Under the pieces are notes generated by a model that was not told the origin of the DNA, ran no database searches, and saw only the letters and a program-made list of their open reading frames with translations. Shown one piece after another: positions 15,817 to 26,917 of a DNA stretch of 64,000 nt; the first letter of the stretch is position 1; each line of letters starts with the position of its first letter. The translations under genes were made by a program, and so were the position numbers. The stretch comes from Marimonas arenosa (GTDB lineage: Bacteria; Pseudomonadota; Alphaproteobacteria; Rhodobacterales; Rhodobacteraceae): contig NZ_JANHAX010000002.1 in assembly GCF_030848945.1 (NCBI RefSeq), positions 682,001 through 746,000 on the forward strand, read 5' to 3'.

Positions 15817-17115
15817 CTATCGCAAGTTCTCCGGCAGCCATGTCGCGAGACCGGGGAAGGCGATGAGGACGAAGACCATCACCACCATGATCAGGAACAT
15901 CGGGATCGCGGCGCGGGCGATGTAATTCATCTCGTGGTTGGTCATGCCCTGCATGACGAAGAGGTTGAAGCCGATCGGCGGCGTGATCTGGGCCATTTCG
16001 ACCACGACGACGATGAAGATGCCGAACCAGATCAGGTCGATTCCCGCCTGACGGATCATCGGTTCGACCACCGCCATGGTCAGAACGACCGAGGAGATGC
16101 CGTCGAGGAAGCAGCCGAGGATGATGTAGAAGACCAGCAGCACCATCAAAAGCTCGAAGCGGCTCAGGTCCCACTGGGCGATCAGGTCGGCCAGGGCGCG
16201 GGGCAGGCCGGTGAAGCCCATCGACAGCGACAGGAACGACGCACCCGCAAGGATGAGGGCGATCATCGCCGATGTGCGGGTGGCGCCCATCAGGCTTTCA
16301 GTGAAGGTTTTCCAGTTCAGCGAGCCCTGGGTGGCGGCCAGAAGCAGCCCGCCGATGACGCCGAAGGCCGCTGCCTCGGTCGCGGTGGCATAGCCGAGAT
16401 ACATCGAGCCGATCACCACAAGGATCAGCGAAAGCACCGGGATCAGGAAGCGGGAGTTCTGCACTTTCTCGGCAAAGCTCAGCTTGCCCTCCTGGTCGGG
16501 GTTCCAGTCCTTGCCGATCTTGGAATAGATCGCGACATAGCCCATGAACATCGCCGCCAGCACGATGCCGGGCAGGATGCCGGCGAAGAAGAGCTTGGTG
16601 ATGCTTTCGTTGATCGTCACGCCATAGACGATGAGCGTGAGCGAGGGCGGGATCATAAGGCCGAGGGTGGCCGCGCCAGTAAGCGTGCCGATGATCATCT
16701 TTTCGGGGTAGTTGCGTTTGCGAAGTTCGGGGATCGACATCTTGCCAACCGTGGTGAGGGTGGCGGCGGACGAGCCCGAGACGGCGGCGAAGACGGTGCA
16801 GCCGGCGATGTTGGTGTGCACCAGCCCGCCGGGCAGCGGCGCCATCCACGGCGCGAGGCCCTTGAACATGTCCTCGGAGAGCCGCGTTCGATAGAGGATT
16901 TCGCCCATCCAGATGAACATCGGCAGGGCGGTCAGGGTCCACGACGAGGAGGCCGACCAGATGGTGGTGAGCATCACGTCGCCGACGGGCCGGGTGGTGA
17001 ACAGCTCCATGCCGACCCAGGCCACGCCCATCAGCGCAAGGCCGACCCAGACGCCGGTGCCCAGCAGGGTGAAGAGGACGAAGAGGAAAAGAATGATGAT
17101 CGAGACGTTTTCCAT
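15817..17115 (-). CDS. dctM: TRAP transporter large permease subunit, DctM family (second system)
   Basis: A 432-residue multi-helix permease. Family landmarks are GSSAATLTTVGKMSIPELRKR, LGLMIPPSLTLIVYGV and AQITPPIGFNLFVMQ. It is last in the operon enolase-superfamily enzyme, D-amino acid dehydrogenase, DctP, DctQ, DctM. The ATG at 17115 lies four bases after the dctQ stop, with GGGAG in the end of dctQ as ribosome-binding site. Confidence 0.94.
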   Translation of the reverse strand: MENVSIIILFLFVLFTLLGTGVWVGLALMGVAWVGMELFTTRPVGDVMLTTIWSASSSWTLTALPMFIWMGEILYRTRLSEDMFKGLAPWMAPLPGGLVHTNIAGCTVFAAVSGSSAATLTTVGKMSIPELRKRNYPEKMIIGTLTGAATLGLMIPPSLTLIVYGVTINESITKLFFAGILPGIVLAAMFMGYVAIYSKIGKDWNPDQEGKLSFAEKVQNSRFLIPVLSLILVVIGSMYLGYATATEAAAFGVIGGLLLAATQGSLNWKTFTESLMGATRTSAMIALILAGASFLSLSMGFTGLPRALADLIAQWDLSRFELLMVLLVFYIILGCFLDGISSVVLTMAVVEPMIRQAGIDLIWFGIFIVVVVEMAQITPPIGFNLFVMQGMTNHEMNYIARAAIPMFLIMVVMVFVLIAFPGLATWLPENLR

Positions 17116-17119
17116 GCGC

Positions 17120-17653
17120 TTACTCTCCCTGTGCCTGGTCTTCGAGATCGCGGAAGATGCGGTGGTCGCCCTTGAAGATCACGTGGATCAGGTGGTCGGT
17201 CAGCGCGATGGCGAGCATCACCGCCCCGATCAGCATGAGGGATTGCGGGATCCACAGTGGGGTTCGGTCCTGGCCTTGGGAGATGTCGTTGAATTTCCAC
17301 GACCAATAGACGAATTTTCGGGCATGCCAGACGAAATACCACATCGTCACTGCACCGATGCCGAAGCACCAGACCTCGAGCCAGCGGCCGACACGTTTCG
17401 GCACCGCGTTGAGAAGAATCGAGACGCGAATGTGCGAGCCGCGGTTGAGCGCATTGGCAAAAGCCAGGAACGAAGCGGCGGCCATGGCATAGCCGGCATA
17501 GTCCGGGGCGCCGGGGAAGACCTCGCCGGTCCAGCGGGCGAGCATCTGTAGAACGATCAGGGTGAGGATCGAGATCAGGCAGAGCGCGGCCAGCACGCCT
17601 GCGGCAAGGTACATGAAGTCGAGTCCGGAGCGGAGTACGCGCAAGGCGGCCAT
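17120..17653 (-). CDS. dctQ: TRAP transporter small permease subunit, DctQ family (second system)
   Basis: A 177-residue membrane protein with four hydrophobic segments (about 12-35, 45-68, 85-105, 130-155) and the DctQ-like RGSHIRVSILLNAVP stretch. I choose ATG 17653, preceded by GGGAGGG; a longer open frame upstream runs through the dctP-dctQ hairpin and is not credible coding. Confidence 0.88.
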   Translation of the reverse strand: MAALRVLRSGLDFMYLAAGVLAALCLISILTLIVLQMLARWTGEVFPGAPDYAGYAMAAASFLAFANALNRGSHIRVSILLNAVPKRVGRWLEVWCFGIGAVTMWYFVWHARKFVYWSWKFNDISQGQDRTPLWIPQSLMLIGAVMLAIALTDHLIHVIFKGDHRIFRDLEDQAQGE

Positions 17654-17680
17654 GTCTGTCCCTCCCGTATTATCTTGTTG

Positions 17681-17712
17681 GCCGCGCCCCAGCTCGGGGG
17701 CCGGGGCACGGC
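17681..17712 (-). other. Intercistronic stem-loop between dctP and dctQ (second system)
   Basis: On the minus strand GCCGTGCCCC pairs with GGGGCGCGGC (10 bp, one G-U) around a 12-base loop, between the binding-protein stop and the dctQ ribosome-binding site. Its position matches the stem-loop of the first TRAP operon, so it probably sets binding protein above membrane subunits. Confidence 0.65.
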
Positions 17713-17728
17713 TGTCAGGCAAACCGCG

Positions 17729-18706
17729 TTATTGCATCGAATTGAAGGCGTCGACGATGGCCTTGCCATCGTCGCCGGCGGCTTCGAGCCATTCGTTGGT
17801 CATGGTGACGCCGATTTCCTTCAATTCGTTCACCATCTTGATTGATGCGGGGCCGACCTTCATGCCGCCGGCACGCAGGCCTTCGAGCGTGAATTGTGTG
17901 TATTCCTTGGCACGGTACCAGCCGGCATATTCTGCCAGACCGGCACATCCTTCGATCACCGCTTTGTTCTCGTCCGAGACCCCCGACCAGACATCGGAAT
18001 TCACGAACACATAGTTGCGCGGCAGCCAGGCATCCACCTCGTAGAAGTAATTCAGCGATTCCCAGACCTTGCGGTCATAGCCGGTCGAGCCGGAAGAGAT
18101 CATCGCGTCGGCCACGCCCGTGGCGAAGGCTTGGCTGATTTCGGCGGCCTCGATGGTCACCGGCAGCATGCCGGTGAGTTCCGCCAGACGCGAGGTTGCG
18201 TTGTTGTAGGAGCGGAACTTGATGCCTTTCATTTCGGCGACCGAGTTGACCGCGTTCTTGAAATACATCCCCTGCGGCGGCCACGGCACCGAATAGAGAA
18301 GCGTCAGGTTCTGGTCGGCCAGGGTTTTCTCGAGCGTTGGTTTCGCCGCCTTCCAGAGCTTGGCCGCGTCGTCGAAGGAGGTGGCGAGGAAAGGCACCGA
18401 GTCGAAGCCAAAGATCGCGTTTTCGTTCTGGTGACCGGACAGCAGACGTTCGCCGATCGGCGCCTGGCCGGTCTGCACGGCGCGCTTGATGTCGGCGCCC
18501 TTGAACAGCGAGCCCGAGGGGTGGGTGACGATCTCGATCCCGCCCTGCGTGCCGGTGGTGACGCATTGGGCGAACTCGGCGCCGGTGGCCGAGTGGAAGT
18601 TCGACGCCGAGTAGGCCATCGGCATGTCCCATTTCTCGGCCAGGGCCGGGGCGGCGGCCGTCAGCGCGATGGCCGAGGCGGCGGCAATTGTGGTGAGGTG
18701 TTTCAT
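17729..18706 (-). CDS. dctP: TRAP transporter substrate-binding protein, DctP family (second system)
   Basis: A 325-residue periplasmic protein with a signal peptide ending ALAEKWD (about residue 24). The core has the DctP signature region MKGIKFRSYNNATSRLAELTG and AFATGVADAMISS. It is only distantly similar to the first DctP in this window, so a different ligand is expected. Enzymes encoded upstream in the same operon (enolase superfamily, D-amino acid dehydrogenase) suggest an amino or imino acid, which is inference. Confidence 0.92.
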   Translation of the reverse strand: MKHLTTIAAASAIALTAAAPALAEKWDMPMAYSASNFHSATGAEFAQCVTTGTQGGIEIVTHPSGSLFKGADIKRAVQTGQAPIGERLLSGHQNENAIFGFDSVPFLATSFDDAAKLWKAAKPTLEKTLADQNLTLLYSVPWPPQGMYFKNAVNSVAEMKGIKFRSYNNATSRLAELTGMLPVTIEAAEISQAFATGVADAMISSGSTGYDRKVWESLNYFYEVDAWLPRNYVFVNSDVWSGVSDENKAVIEGCAGLAEYAGWYRAKEYTQFTLEGLRAGGMKVGPASIKMVNELKEIGVTMTNEWLEAAGDDGKAIVDAFNSMQ

Positions 18707-18760
18707 AGTTTTGCTCCCTAGGTTGGTTTGATTGTCCGGGTACGCCCGGAACGGTTGCGG

Positions 18761-20017
18761 TTATGTTGTGAAGCGTGACGGAGAATAGGCCTCCACGTCA
18801 ACATTGGGGGTTTTCCCGGCGATCATCTGGGCGAGCAGCTTGCCAGTTTTCGGCCCGCCGGTCAGGCCGATATGGTGATGGCCAAAGCCGAGCCAGGCGC
18901 CCTTGATCCCGGGTACTTCGCCGATGGCGGGGATCGAATCGGCGGGGGCGGGGCGGTGGCCCATCCATTCGGTCTCCTCTTTCCAGGTGAGCTGCGGCAA
19001 GACCTCTTTCAGTTGGCGTTTCAGTAGCGCGAAAGGGGCTTTCGAGGCCGGCGCGTCGAGCCCGCCGAACTCGACAATGCCGGCCAGCCGCAACCGGCCG
19101 TCCATCGGGGTCATGACGAATTTGCCCGACGCAACCATGACAGGGGCGCGCGGCATCACGTTGGGCTCCCACAGTTCGAGGTGATAGCCGCGTTCGGATT
19201 CGAGCGGGACTTTCAGGCCCAGTTTTTCGCCCAGAACCTTGGACCAGGCGCCGGTGGCGAGCACGGCGCCGTCACAGGGGATGGTCTCGGTTTCGGTGCG
19301 CACACCGGTGATCTGGCCGTTGTCGCGGGCGAAATCGGTGACGGTGGCCCGGACCATCCGCGCGCCCTGAGAGACGGCGTGTTTGGCGAGGTCTTTGACA
19401 TACTGGCCCGGGTCAGTGATGCGGCCATGATCGCCGAAGCGGGCGGCAAAGCCCACGGCGTCGGAATAGGTTGGGTCGTAATCGCGGAGAGCCTGGCCTT
19501 CGAGCTCGTCCCACGAAAAGCCCAGGTCGCGGCGGATGCGGAAGCCGAAAGCATCGCCATCGTAGTGAGCCCGGTCGCGGTAGAGGAAGAGGTAGTCCGA
19601 GGGCACGATCCATTTCTCAGCGCCAGTGCCTTCGGCGAGGGCCAAATGATCGTTGAGGCTGTCGCCGACCACGCCTTTCACGGCTGCGGCGATGCGGCGG
19701 ACGTCCGTTTCGTTACCGTGGCGCAGGTATTTCAGCAGCCAGGGCGCGAGCCGCGGCAGGTATCCCCACTTCAAGAACAGCGGCTGGTTGGGGCTGAACA
19801 GCATTTTCGGCGCTTTCCGAATCAGCCCCGGAACGGTGACAGGGACCACCGAGCAGGAGGCGAGCACGCCACCGTTTCCAAAGGATGTGCCCTCGCCGGC
19901 CTGGGCCTCGCGTTCGATCAGAATGACGTCGTGGCCCTCGCGCTGGAGCCAGATCGCGGTCGAGACGCCGACGATGCCGGCGCCGATGATGGCGATGGTT
20001 TTGCGGTTTTCGCTCAT
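18761..20017 (-). CDS. FAD-dependent D-amino acid dehydrogenase, DadA-like
   Basis: A 418-residue DAO-family flavoprotein. The dinucleotide-binding motif [13 protein letters not shown] is near residues 10-22, and the following [19 protein letters not shown] is typical of DadA. C-terminal [20 protein letters not shown] is the family FAD/substrate signature. DadA enzymes oxidise D-amino acids, including D-proline and D-hydroxyproline, to imino or keto acids and pass electrons to the respiratory chain. It overlaps the upstream enolase-superfamily gene by four bases, so the two products are made together. Confidence 0.88.
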   Translation of the reverse strand: MSENRKTIAIIGAGIVGVSTAIWLQREGHDVILIEREAQAGEGTSFGNGGVLASCSVVPVTVPGLIRKAPKMLFSPNQPLFLKWGYLPRLAPWLLKYLRHGNETDVRRIAAAVKGVVGDSLNDHLALAEGTGAEKWIVPSDYLFLYRDRAHYDGDAFGFRIRRDLGFSWDELEGQALRDYDPTYSDAVGFAARFGDHGRITDPGQYVKDLAKHAVSQGARMVRATVTDFARDNGQITGVRTETETIPCDGAVLATGAWSKVLGEKLGLKVPLESERGYHLELWEPNVMPRAPVMVASGKFVMTPMDGRLRLAGIVEFGGLDAPASKAPFALLKRQLKEVLPQLTWKEETEWMGHRPAPADSIPAIGEVPGIKGAWLGFGHHHIGLTGGPKTGKLLAQMIAGKTPNVDVEAYSPSRFTT

Positions 20018-21144
20018 GCGGCGCGTCCGATACTGGAATATTTCGCGATTCTGTCCATGTCGGGCCGGCCCCCGAGGCCGGGTGTGTCGGGCACGACGAC
20101 ATGGCCGTTTTCGACCTTGAAGGGGGTCTCCAGCAGGTCCTCGGCTAGGAAGTAGGTGGTTTGGTAGAACTCGCAGCCCAGCGTGATGGCCGGTGTGGCC
20201 GCGATCATGTGGGTGCCGGCGAGGTGGGCGAGACCGGTTTCGAACATGTCGCCGCCGTAAGCGGTGAGACCGTGAGCTGCGGCCATGTTGGCGACGTCTT
20301 GGGCGCGTGACAGCGAGCCGGATTTCATGATCTTGACCGAGACCCCGTCGCAGATACCCTCGGCGGCGGCGCGGGCCATGTCCTCGGGGCCGTAAACCGA
20401 TTCGTCGGCTAAAAGCGGCACGTCGGTGGCCTCGCGGAGCTGGCGCATCAGGCCGTAGTGATGGGCGCGCACGGGCTGTTCGATGAAATCGGGTCTGAAT
20501 TGCGCTACGTCGCGGACCCGGGTCATGGCCTCGTCCGGCGAAAGCCCCTGGTTGTAGTCGATCCGGACCGAAAACTCGGGGAAATCGGCGCGGATGCGTT
20601 CCAGCCGCAGGATATCGAAAGCGTGGTCGCGGAAGCCGGTTTTAAGCTTGATGATCCGCACGCCGTCGTCGCGGATGCGCTGCAGAAGCCGGATGTCGGC
20701 GTCGAAATCCGGATTGGCGATCGAGACCGACAACGGGATCGTGTCGCGGTACTTGCCGCCAAGAAAGCCGTACGCCGGCTGGCCGGTGATCTGGCCCATC
20801 AGGTCGAGGAGCGCGGCGTCCAGCGCGGCTTTCGCCTCACTGGCGTGCGCCACGGCGTAGAGCGCATCGGACAGGATCGCGGCGCGGTCCGAAACACGGC
20901 GGCCAAGGGTGAGTGGGCGCAGGTATCGGTCAAGCGCCGCGAAGCTGGCTTCGGGCGAGCCGGTGAAGACCACCCAGGGCGAGGCCTCGCCCCAGCCCTG
21001 CGCACCGCCCTCGGCGGTAAGGCGCAGGAGAATGACCTCGCAGGTCGCCTCGACCGTGCCGATGCCGTGGTCGCGGCGCGAAGTGACCGGCACGGCCAAG
21101 TGCCAGACATCGAAGCCGGTGATTTTCTGGTCCAGATCCGACAC
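20014..21144 (-). CDS. Enolase-superfamily enzyme (muconate-lactonizing type; candidate hydroxyproline dehydratase or epimerase)
   Basis: A 376-residue enzyme with the MLE-subgroup architecture: capping domain about 1-130, then the barrel. The catalytic KxK is IIKLKTGF (K166, K168). Metal ligands are D196 in RIDYNQG, E222 in FIEQP and D247 in LLADES, and the opposite catalytic lysine is in SVKIMKSG (K271 or K274). Known functions in this subgroup include muconate cycloisomerase, dipeptide epimerase, proline-betaine epimerase and cis-3-hydroxy-L-proline dehydratase. The YNQG after the third strand and the DadA partner make me favour an imino-acid substrate, but this is unproven. It is first gene of its operon, divergent from a LysR regulator. 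Confidence 0.8.
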   Translation of the reverse strand: MSDLDQKITGFDVWHLAVPVTSRRDHGIGTVEATCEVILLRLTAEGGAQGWGEASPWVVFTGSPEASFAALDRYLRPLTLGRRVSDRAAILSDALYAVAHASEAKAALDAALLDLMGQITGQPAYGFLGGKYRDTIPLSVSIANPDFDADIRLLQRIRDDGVRIIKLKTGFRDHAFDILRLERIRADFPEFSVRIDYNQGLSPDEAMTRVRDVAQFRPDFIEQPVRAHHYGLMRQLREATDVPLLADESVYGPEDMARAAAEGICDGVSVKIMKSGSLSRAQDVANMAAAHGLTAYGGDMFETGLAHLAGTHMIAATPAITLGCEFYQTTYFLAEDLLETPFKVENGHVVVPDTPGLGGRPDMDRIAKYSSIGRAA

Positions 21145-21213
21145 GCGATTCCCCCTGTAGGCAAAGGTTGCCGGGCCTTGATCATCATTTCAAATACGAT
21201 GTTCTGGGCAACC

Positions 21214-21230
21214 TATCATTTTTCGTGATA
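21214..21230. promoter_or_regulatory. Candidate LysR-binding site in the divergent promoter region
   Basis: TATCA-N7-TGATA is a dyad containing a T-N11-A core, 12 bases before the lysR-type gene and 70 bases upstream of the enolase-superfamily gene. Position and shape fit an autoregulated LysR-type operator. Confidence 0.45.
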
Positions 21231-21241
21231 TATGAGATGAC

Positions 21242-22135
21242 ATGTCCTTGAGATTCAGGCAGTTGCAGGCGTTTCACGCGGTGATCGAGACCGGTACGGT
21301 CACCGGGGCGGCCGCGCTGCTGGGGATTTCGCAGCCGGGGATCTCGAATCTTCTGGCCCAACTTGAGCGGCAGACGCAGCTCAGGTTGTTCGAGCGGGTG
21401 AAAGGCCGTCTGCATCCGACGCCCGAGGCGGGGGTGCTGTTCCAGGAGATCGACACAGTGGTGCGCGGGCTCGATCACGTGGCGCAGGCGGTGACCGACC
21501 TGCAGAACCAGAAGGCCGGGCAATTGCAGGTGGTCAGTCCCCACGCGCTATCGATCGGGTTCATTCCGCGTGAGATCGCGCGCTTCGCGGAGAGCCGGCC
21601 CAACCTGTCAATCTCCTTTCAGGCACAGTATTCGGCGCGGATCCAGGAATGGGTGCAGGCCGGGCTGTTCGAGATCGGTATCTGCGAAGTGCCGGTGCTG
21701 AGCGATGCGCTGGAGGCGGAATATTTTAGCTTCGAATGCGAATGCGCCTTTCCCCAAGGTGCCGGGCTGGCGCGGCACGGGGTGCTGACGCCGGAACGGC
21801 TGGACGGGTTTCCCTTTGTCGTGATGGGTCCCGAGCACATGACCTATCGCCGGACGCGCGAGGCGTTCGACCGGACTGGCGCGGTGTGGAATACGCGGGT
21901 GCATACGCATCTGCACCAGAACACGCTGAGCTTCGTCAAGCAGGGTTTCGGTGCGGCGCTGGTCGATCCCTTCACCATCGCCTTCGACTACGAGGGCGGG
22001 TTCGAGACACGACCCTTCGAGCCGCAGGTGACGCTCGACCTGGCGGTGATCACGGCGCGGCACCGCCCGCTGTCGGCGGTGGGGCAAAAGTTTCTGACAC
22101 AGCTCACAGAAAGCCTGGCCGGGTATGCGGTCTAG
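21242..22135 (+). CDS. LysR-family transcriptional regulator
   Basis: A 297-residue activator with an N-terminal winged helix-turn-helix (about residues 4-62; GTVTGAAALLGISQPGISNLLAQLE) and a periplasmic-binding-like effector domain from about residue 90. It is transcribed away from the enolase-superfamily/DadA/TRAP operon with 97 bases between start codons, so it most likely controls that operon in response to its substrate. The effector is unknown. Confidence 0.92.
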   Translation: MSLRFRQLQAFHAVIETGTVTGAAALLGISQPGISNLLAQLERQTQLRLFERVKGRLHPTPEAGVLFQEIDTVVRGLDHVAQAVTDLQNQKAGQLQVVSPHALSIGFIPREIARFAESRPNLSISFQAQYSARIQEWVQAGLFEIGICEVPVLSDALEAEYFSFECECAFPQGAGLARHGVLTPERLDGFPFVVMGPEHMTYRRTREAFDRTGAVWNTRVHTHLHQNTLSFVKQGFGAALVDPFTIAFDYEGGFETRPFEPQVTLDLAVITARHRPLSAVGQKFLTQLTESLAGYAV

Positions 22136-22277
22136 GGCATAGGCTGACACGCTCGCACGGTTGTGTCTGGCGGTCGGCGTGGATTTGCGCAATTCACGGA
22201 GCTGCACAGAGGCGATTCCCAAGCGCAAAGCCCTGTGTTAGAAGGCGGATAAGAAAACACGAATGAGGCATGAGACA

Positions 22278-22790
22278 ATGACCTATCTGGCAAAACCGCT
22301 GCTGATTGTGGCGGCACTGGCTTTGGGCGCCTGCACCGACGCGGGACGGTTCGGCAAGGACGATCCGGCAGCGGCCGGGGGCGCGGGCAGCGGCATGGTT
22401 CCCGGCAGTGCCAGTGACCCGGCATCGCCGGTCTATTTCCAGCAAACCATCGGCGACCGGGTGCTGTTCGAGGTCGACCAGCACACCCTGAGCGCCGAGG
22501 CCAAGCAGACGCTCGACGGGCAGGCAAGCTGGCTGAACACCAACAATGACTACAGCGCGGTGATTGAAGGCCATGCCGACGAACAGGGCACCCGGGAATA
22601 CAACCTTTCGCTGGGGGCGCGACGCGCCAATGCGGTGCGCGAATACCTGATGAGCCGCGGTCTGCCGTCGAGCCGGCTGAAGACCGTCAGCTATGGCAAG
22701 GAACGCCCGATCGAGGTCTGTTCGGAGGAGAGCTGCTATCGTCAGAACCGTCGCGCGGTGACCGTGCTGCGGGCCGGGCTGAGCAGTTAA
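22278..22790 (+). CDS. pal: Peptidoglycan-associated lipoprotein Pal
   Basis: A 170-residue outer-membrane lipoprotein of the Tol-Pal system that holds the outer membrane to peptidoglycan and aids constriction at division. The lipobox is LALGAC with the lipidated Cys at residue 19. A Gly/Ser/Ala linker is followed by an OmpA-like domain with IEGHADEQGTREYNLSLGAR, the diaminopimelate-binding region. I place the start at ATG 22278; another ATG lies five codons upstream. tolB, usually just before pal, is absent: a LysR gene lies upstream instead. Confidence 0.93.
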   Translation: MTYLAKPLLIVAALALGACTDAGRFGKDDPAAAGGAGSGMVPGSASDPASPVYFQQTIGDRVLFEVDQHTLSAEAKQTLDGQASWLNTNNDYSAVIEGHADEQGTREYNLSLGARRANAVREYLMSRGLPSSRLKTVSYGKERPIEVCSEESCYRQNRRAVTVLRAGLSS

Positions 22791-22812
22791 GCACGTGAAA
22801 CCGGAGGGTGTG

Positions 22813-23652
22813 ATGCGCTGGATTTTGGGGGCGATTGCCGCGGCTGTTCTCGTGGGGAATGCGGTGGCGCAGGACAGGGCCGAGACACTGGCCGACATCC
22901 GCCAGGAGCTGAGTGTTCTCTATGTCGAAATCCAGAAGCTGAACCGCGAACTCAGTACTACCGGCGGTGCGCCGACGGTGTCGGGCGGGTCGGTACTGGA
23001 CCGGGTGAGCGCGATCGAAAGTGAGCTCAACCGGCTGACCGCCAAGACCGAGGAACTGGAGTTCCGCGTCAACGCCATCGTGCGCGATGGCACGAACCGG
23101 ATTGCCGGGCTCGAATTCCGCCTGGTCGAACTGGAAGGCGGCGATGTCAGCAAGCTGGGTGAGACCACGACGCTCGGCGGCAGCGCCGGGCTGAGCACGA
23201 CGACAGAGACGCCGAATTCGGTCGTCCCCGCCACGCCGGAAGTGCCACAGACCGACGCACCGCAACTGGCGCTGAGTGAACAGGCTGACTTCGACGCCGC
23301 CCAAGCAGCGCTCGAGGCCGGCGAGCACGGGGCGGCAGCGGAAAAATTCGCCATGTTCAATGAGACCTATCCGGGCAGCCCGATGGCGGCAGCGGCGCAT
23401 TTGGGTCGCGGCAAGGCGCTGGAGGCGGCGGACGATCTGACAGGGGCGGCCCGGGCCTATCTCGAAGCGTTCAGCATCGAACCCAACGGGCCGACCGCAC
23501 CCGAGGCGCTGTATCACCTCGGACATGGGCTGGGCCGGCTGGGCCAGACCAGTGAGGCTTGCGTCACGCTCAAGGAAGTCGGCGTGCGCTTTCCCGGGGG
23601 CGAGGCCGAGGCGAAGGCTCGCGAGGAACTGGCGAGGCTGGGCTGTTCGTGA
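22813..23652 (+). CDS. cpoB: Cell division coordinator CpoB (YbgF)
   Basis: A 279-residue periplasmic protein that coordinates peptidoglycan synthesis with Tol-Pal-driven constriction. It has a signal peptide (residues 1-20, ending AVAQ), a coiled coil (about 25-100), a Thr/Pro-rich linker and C-terminal TPR repeats (about 155-275; AALEAGEHGAAAEKFAMFNE, AYLEAFSIEPNGPTAPEALY). ATG 22813 follows GGAGGG closely; a GTG six codons earlier is possible. The stop overlaps the tilS start by four bases. Confidence 0.9.
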   Translation: MRWILGAIAAAVLVGNAVAQDRAETLADIRQELSVLYVEIQKLNRELSTTGGAPTVSGGSVLDRVSAIESELNRLTAKTEELEFRVNAIVRDGTNRIAGLEFRLVELEGGDVSKLGETTTLGGSAGLSTTTETPNSVVPATPEVPQTDAPQLALSEQADFDAAQAALEAGEHGAAAEKFAMFNETYPGSPMAAAAHLGRGKALEAADDLTGAARAYLEAFSIEPNGPTAPEALYHLGHGLGRLGQTSEACVTLKEVGVRFPGGEAEAKAREELARLGCS

Positions 23653-24908
23653 CCGCAGACGCGGAGACAGCATTCGAAAAACTCACGGGCTTTCTGGCCA
23701 CCTCTCCGCCCGGGCGGCTGGGTGTGGCGGTGTCGGGCGGCGGCGACTCGGTGGCGCTTCTGCTGCTTCTGTCGGACTGGGCCCGGGCGGACGGGACGGA
23801 GTTGGCCATTGCCACGGTCGATCACGGGCTGCGCCCCGAAGCGGCGCAGGAAGCGGACTTCGTGGCCGGACTGGCGGCGCGCCTGGGACATGACCATGTC
23901 ACGCTGCGCTGGGAAGGCTGGGACGGCACCGGCAATCTTCAGGACAGTGCCCGACGGGCGCGGTACGGCCTCTTGGCAAGCTGGGCGCGCGAGGCGCAGC
24001 TAGATGCCGTTGCGCTGGCCCATACGCGGGATGACCAGGCCGAAACCGTCGTGATGCAACTGCGCCGGGCGGCGGGCGTGGACGGGCTTGCGGCGATGCC
24101 GGCGCGCTGGTGGCAGGAAGGATGCGGTTTCATCCGGCCGTTGCTGGGCGTGGGCCGGGACGAATTGCGTAACTATCTCCGCGACCGCGGGCAGGCGTGG
24201 ATCGAGGACCCGTCGAACGCGGATCGCGGTTTCGAGCGGGTGCGTACCCGGGATGCGCTGGCAGTCCTGGATGGCTTGGGAATCACCGCCAAGGTGCTGG
24301 CGCAGGTTGCGGCCCACATGGCAAAAGCGCGCGAGGCGCTGGACTGGCATGCCTATCTCGAAGCGCGCGTGGTCACCCGGGTGGACCGCGGCGATGTGGT
24401 GATCGACCGCAAGGGATGGCGGGCACTGAATGACGAGATTGCGCGGCGTATTATACGGGCGGCGCTTCTGTGGGTCGGGCGGGCGCCCTATCCGCCGCGG
24501 CGGGCCAAGCAGGAGCAGCTGATCGAGGCGGTCAAGCAGGGCACCACGGTGACGTTGGCCGGCTGCCTTGTCCGGATCGAGCCGGAGGCGATCCGGATCT
24601 GCCGCGAGGCCGCGGCCGTGACCGAGCTGCGTGCGCCGCTGGGCGAGCTCTGGGACGGACGCTGGCGGGTGATCGGGCCGGTGGAAGAAGGGGCCGAACT
24701 GCGGGCTCTCGGCGAAGACGGTCTGCGGCAGTGCCTGGACTGGCGTGAAAGCGGTCTTCCCTCTTCATCTCTGGTGGCGACGCCGGCGGTGTGGCGTGGC
24801 GGCATCCTGCTGGCAGCACCGCTTGCCGGATTCGGGCCGGGCTGGAAAGCCGAGCTGGAAGGCGGAGCGGAAGGATTCTTCGCAACAATCCTGCCACGCG
24901 GGAATTAG
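23649..24908 (+). CDS. tilS: tRNA(Ile)-lysidine synthetase
   Basis: A 419-residue ATP-dependent enzyme that converts C34 of the CAU-anticodon tRNA-Ile to lysidine, changing its decoding from Met to Ile. The PP-loop motif SGGGDS is at residues 29-34, followed by VDHGLRPEA and the HTRDDQAETVVMQLRR segment typical of TilS. The GTG start at 23649 overlaps the cpoB stop (GTGA). An essential gene in most bacteria. Confidence 0.95.
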   Translation: MTADAETAFEKLTGFLATSPPGRLGVAVSGGGDSVALLLLLSDWARADGTELAIATVDHGLRPEAAQEADFVAGLAARLGHDHVTLRWEGWDGTGNLQDSARRARYGLLASWAREAQLDAVALAHTRDDQAETVVMQLRRAAGVDGLAAMPARWWQEGCGFIRPLLGVGRDELRNYLRDRGQAWIEDPSNADRGFERVRTRDALAVLDGLGITAKVLAQVAAHMAKAREALDWHAYLEARVVTRVDRGDVVIDRKGWRALNDEIARRIIRAALLWVGRAPYPPRRAKQEQLIEAVKQGTTVTLAGCLVRIEPEAIRICREAAAVTELRAPLGELWDGRWRVIGPVEEGAELRALGEDGLRQCLDWRESGLPSSSLVATPAVWRGGILLAAPLAGFGPGWKAELEGGAEGFFATILPRGN

Positions 24909-24997
24909 CGCATTGAAGATAGCCCAATCATCTCTATTTTAATCGGGTGGCCGGCCGTGATAGGACGGCGCAAACCTGAATCTCGAGGAGCAAACCT

Positions 24998-26913
<1,916 letters not shown>

Positions 26914-26917
<4 letters not shown>

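Noticed and set aside
18735-18750. Small hairpin TCCGGG-TACG-CCCGGA between the D-amino acid dehydrogenase and dctP genes
   Set aside because: Only six base pairs with no tail. It may affect processing, but it is too weak to list as a feature.
20014-21144. Naming the enolase-superfamily gene hydroxyproline-betaine epimerase (hpbD)
   Set aside because: The demethylase and betaine-catabolism genes of that pathway are missing and the third-strand metal motif differs (YNQG), so only the superfamily level is safe.
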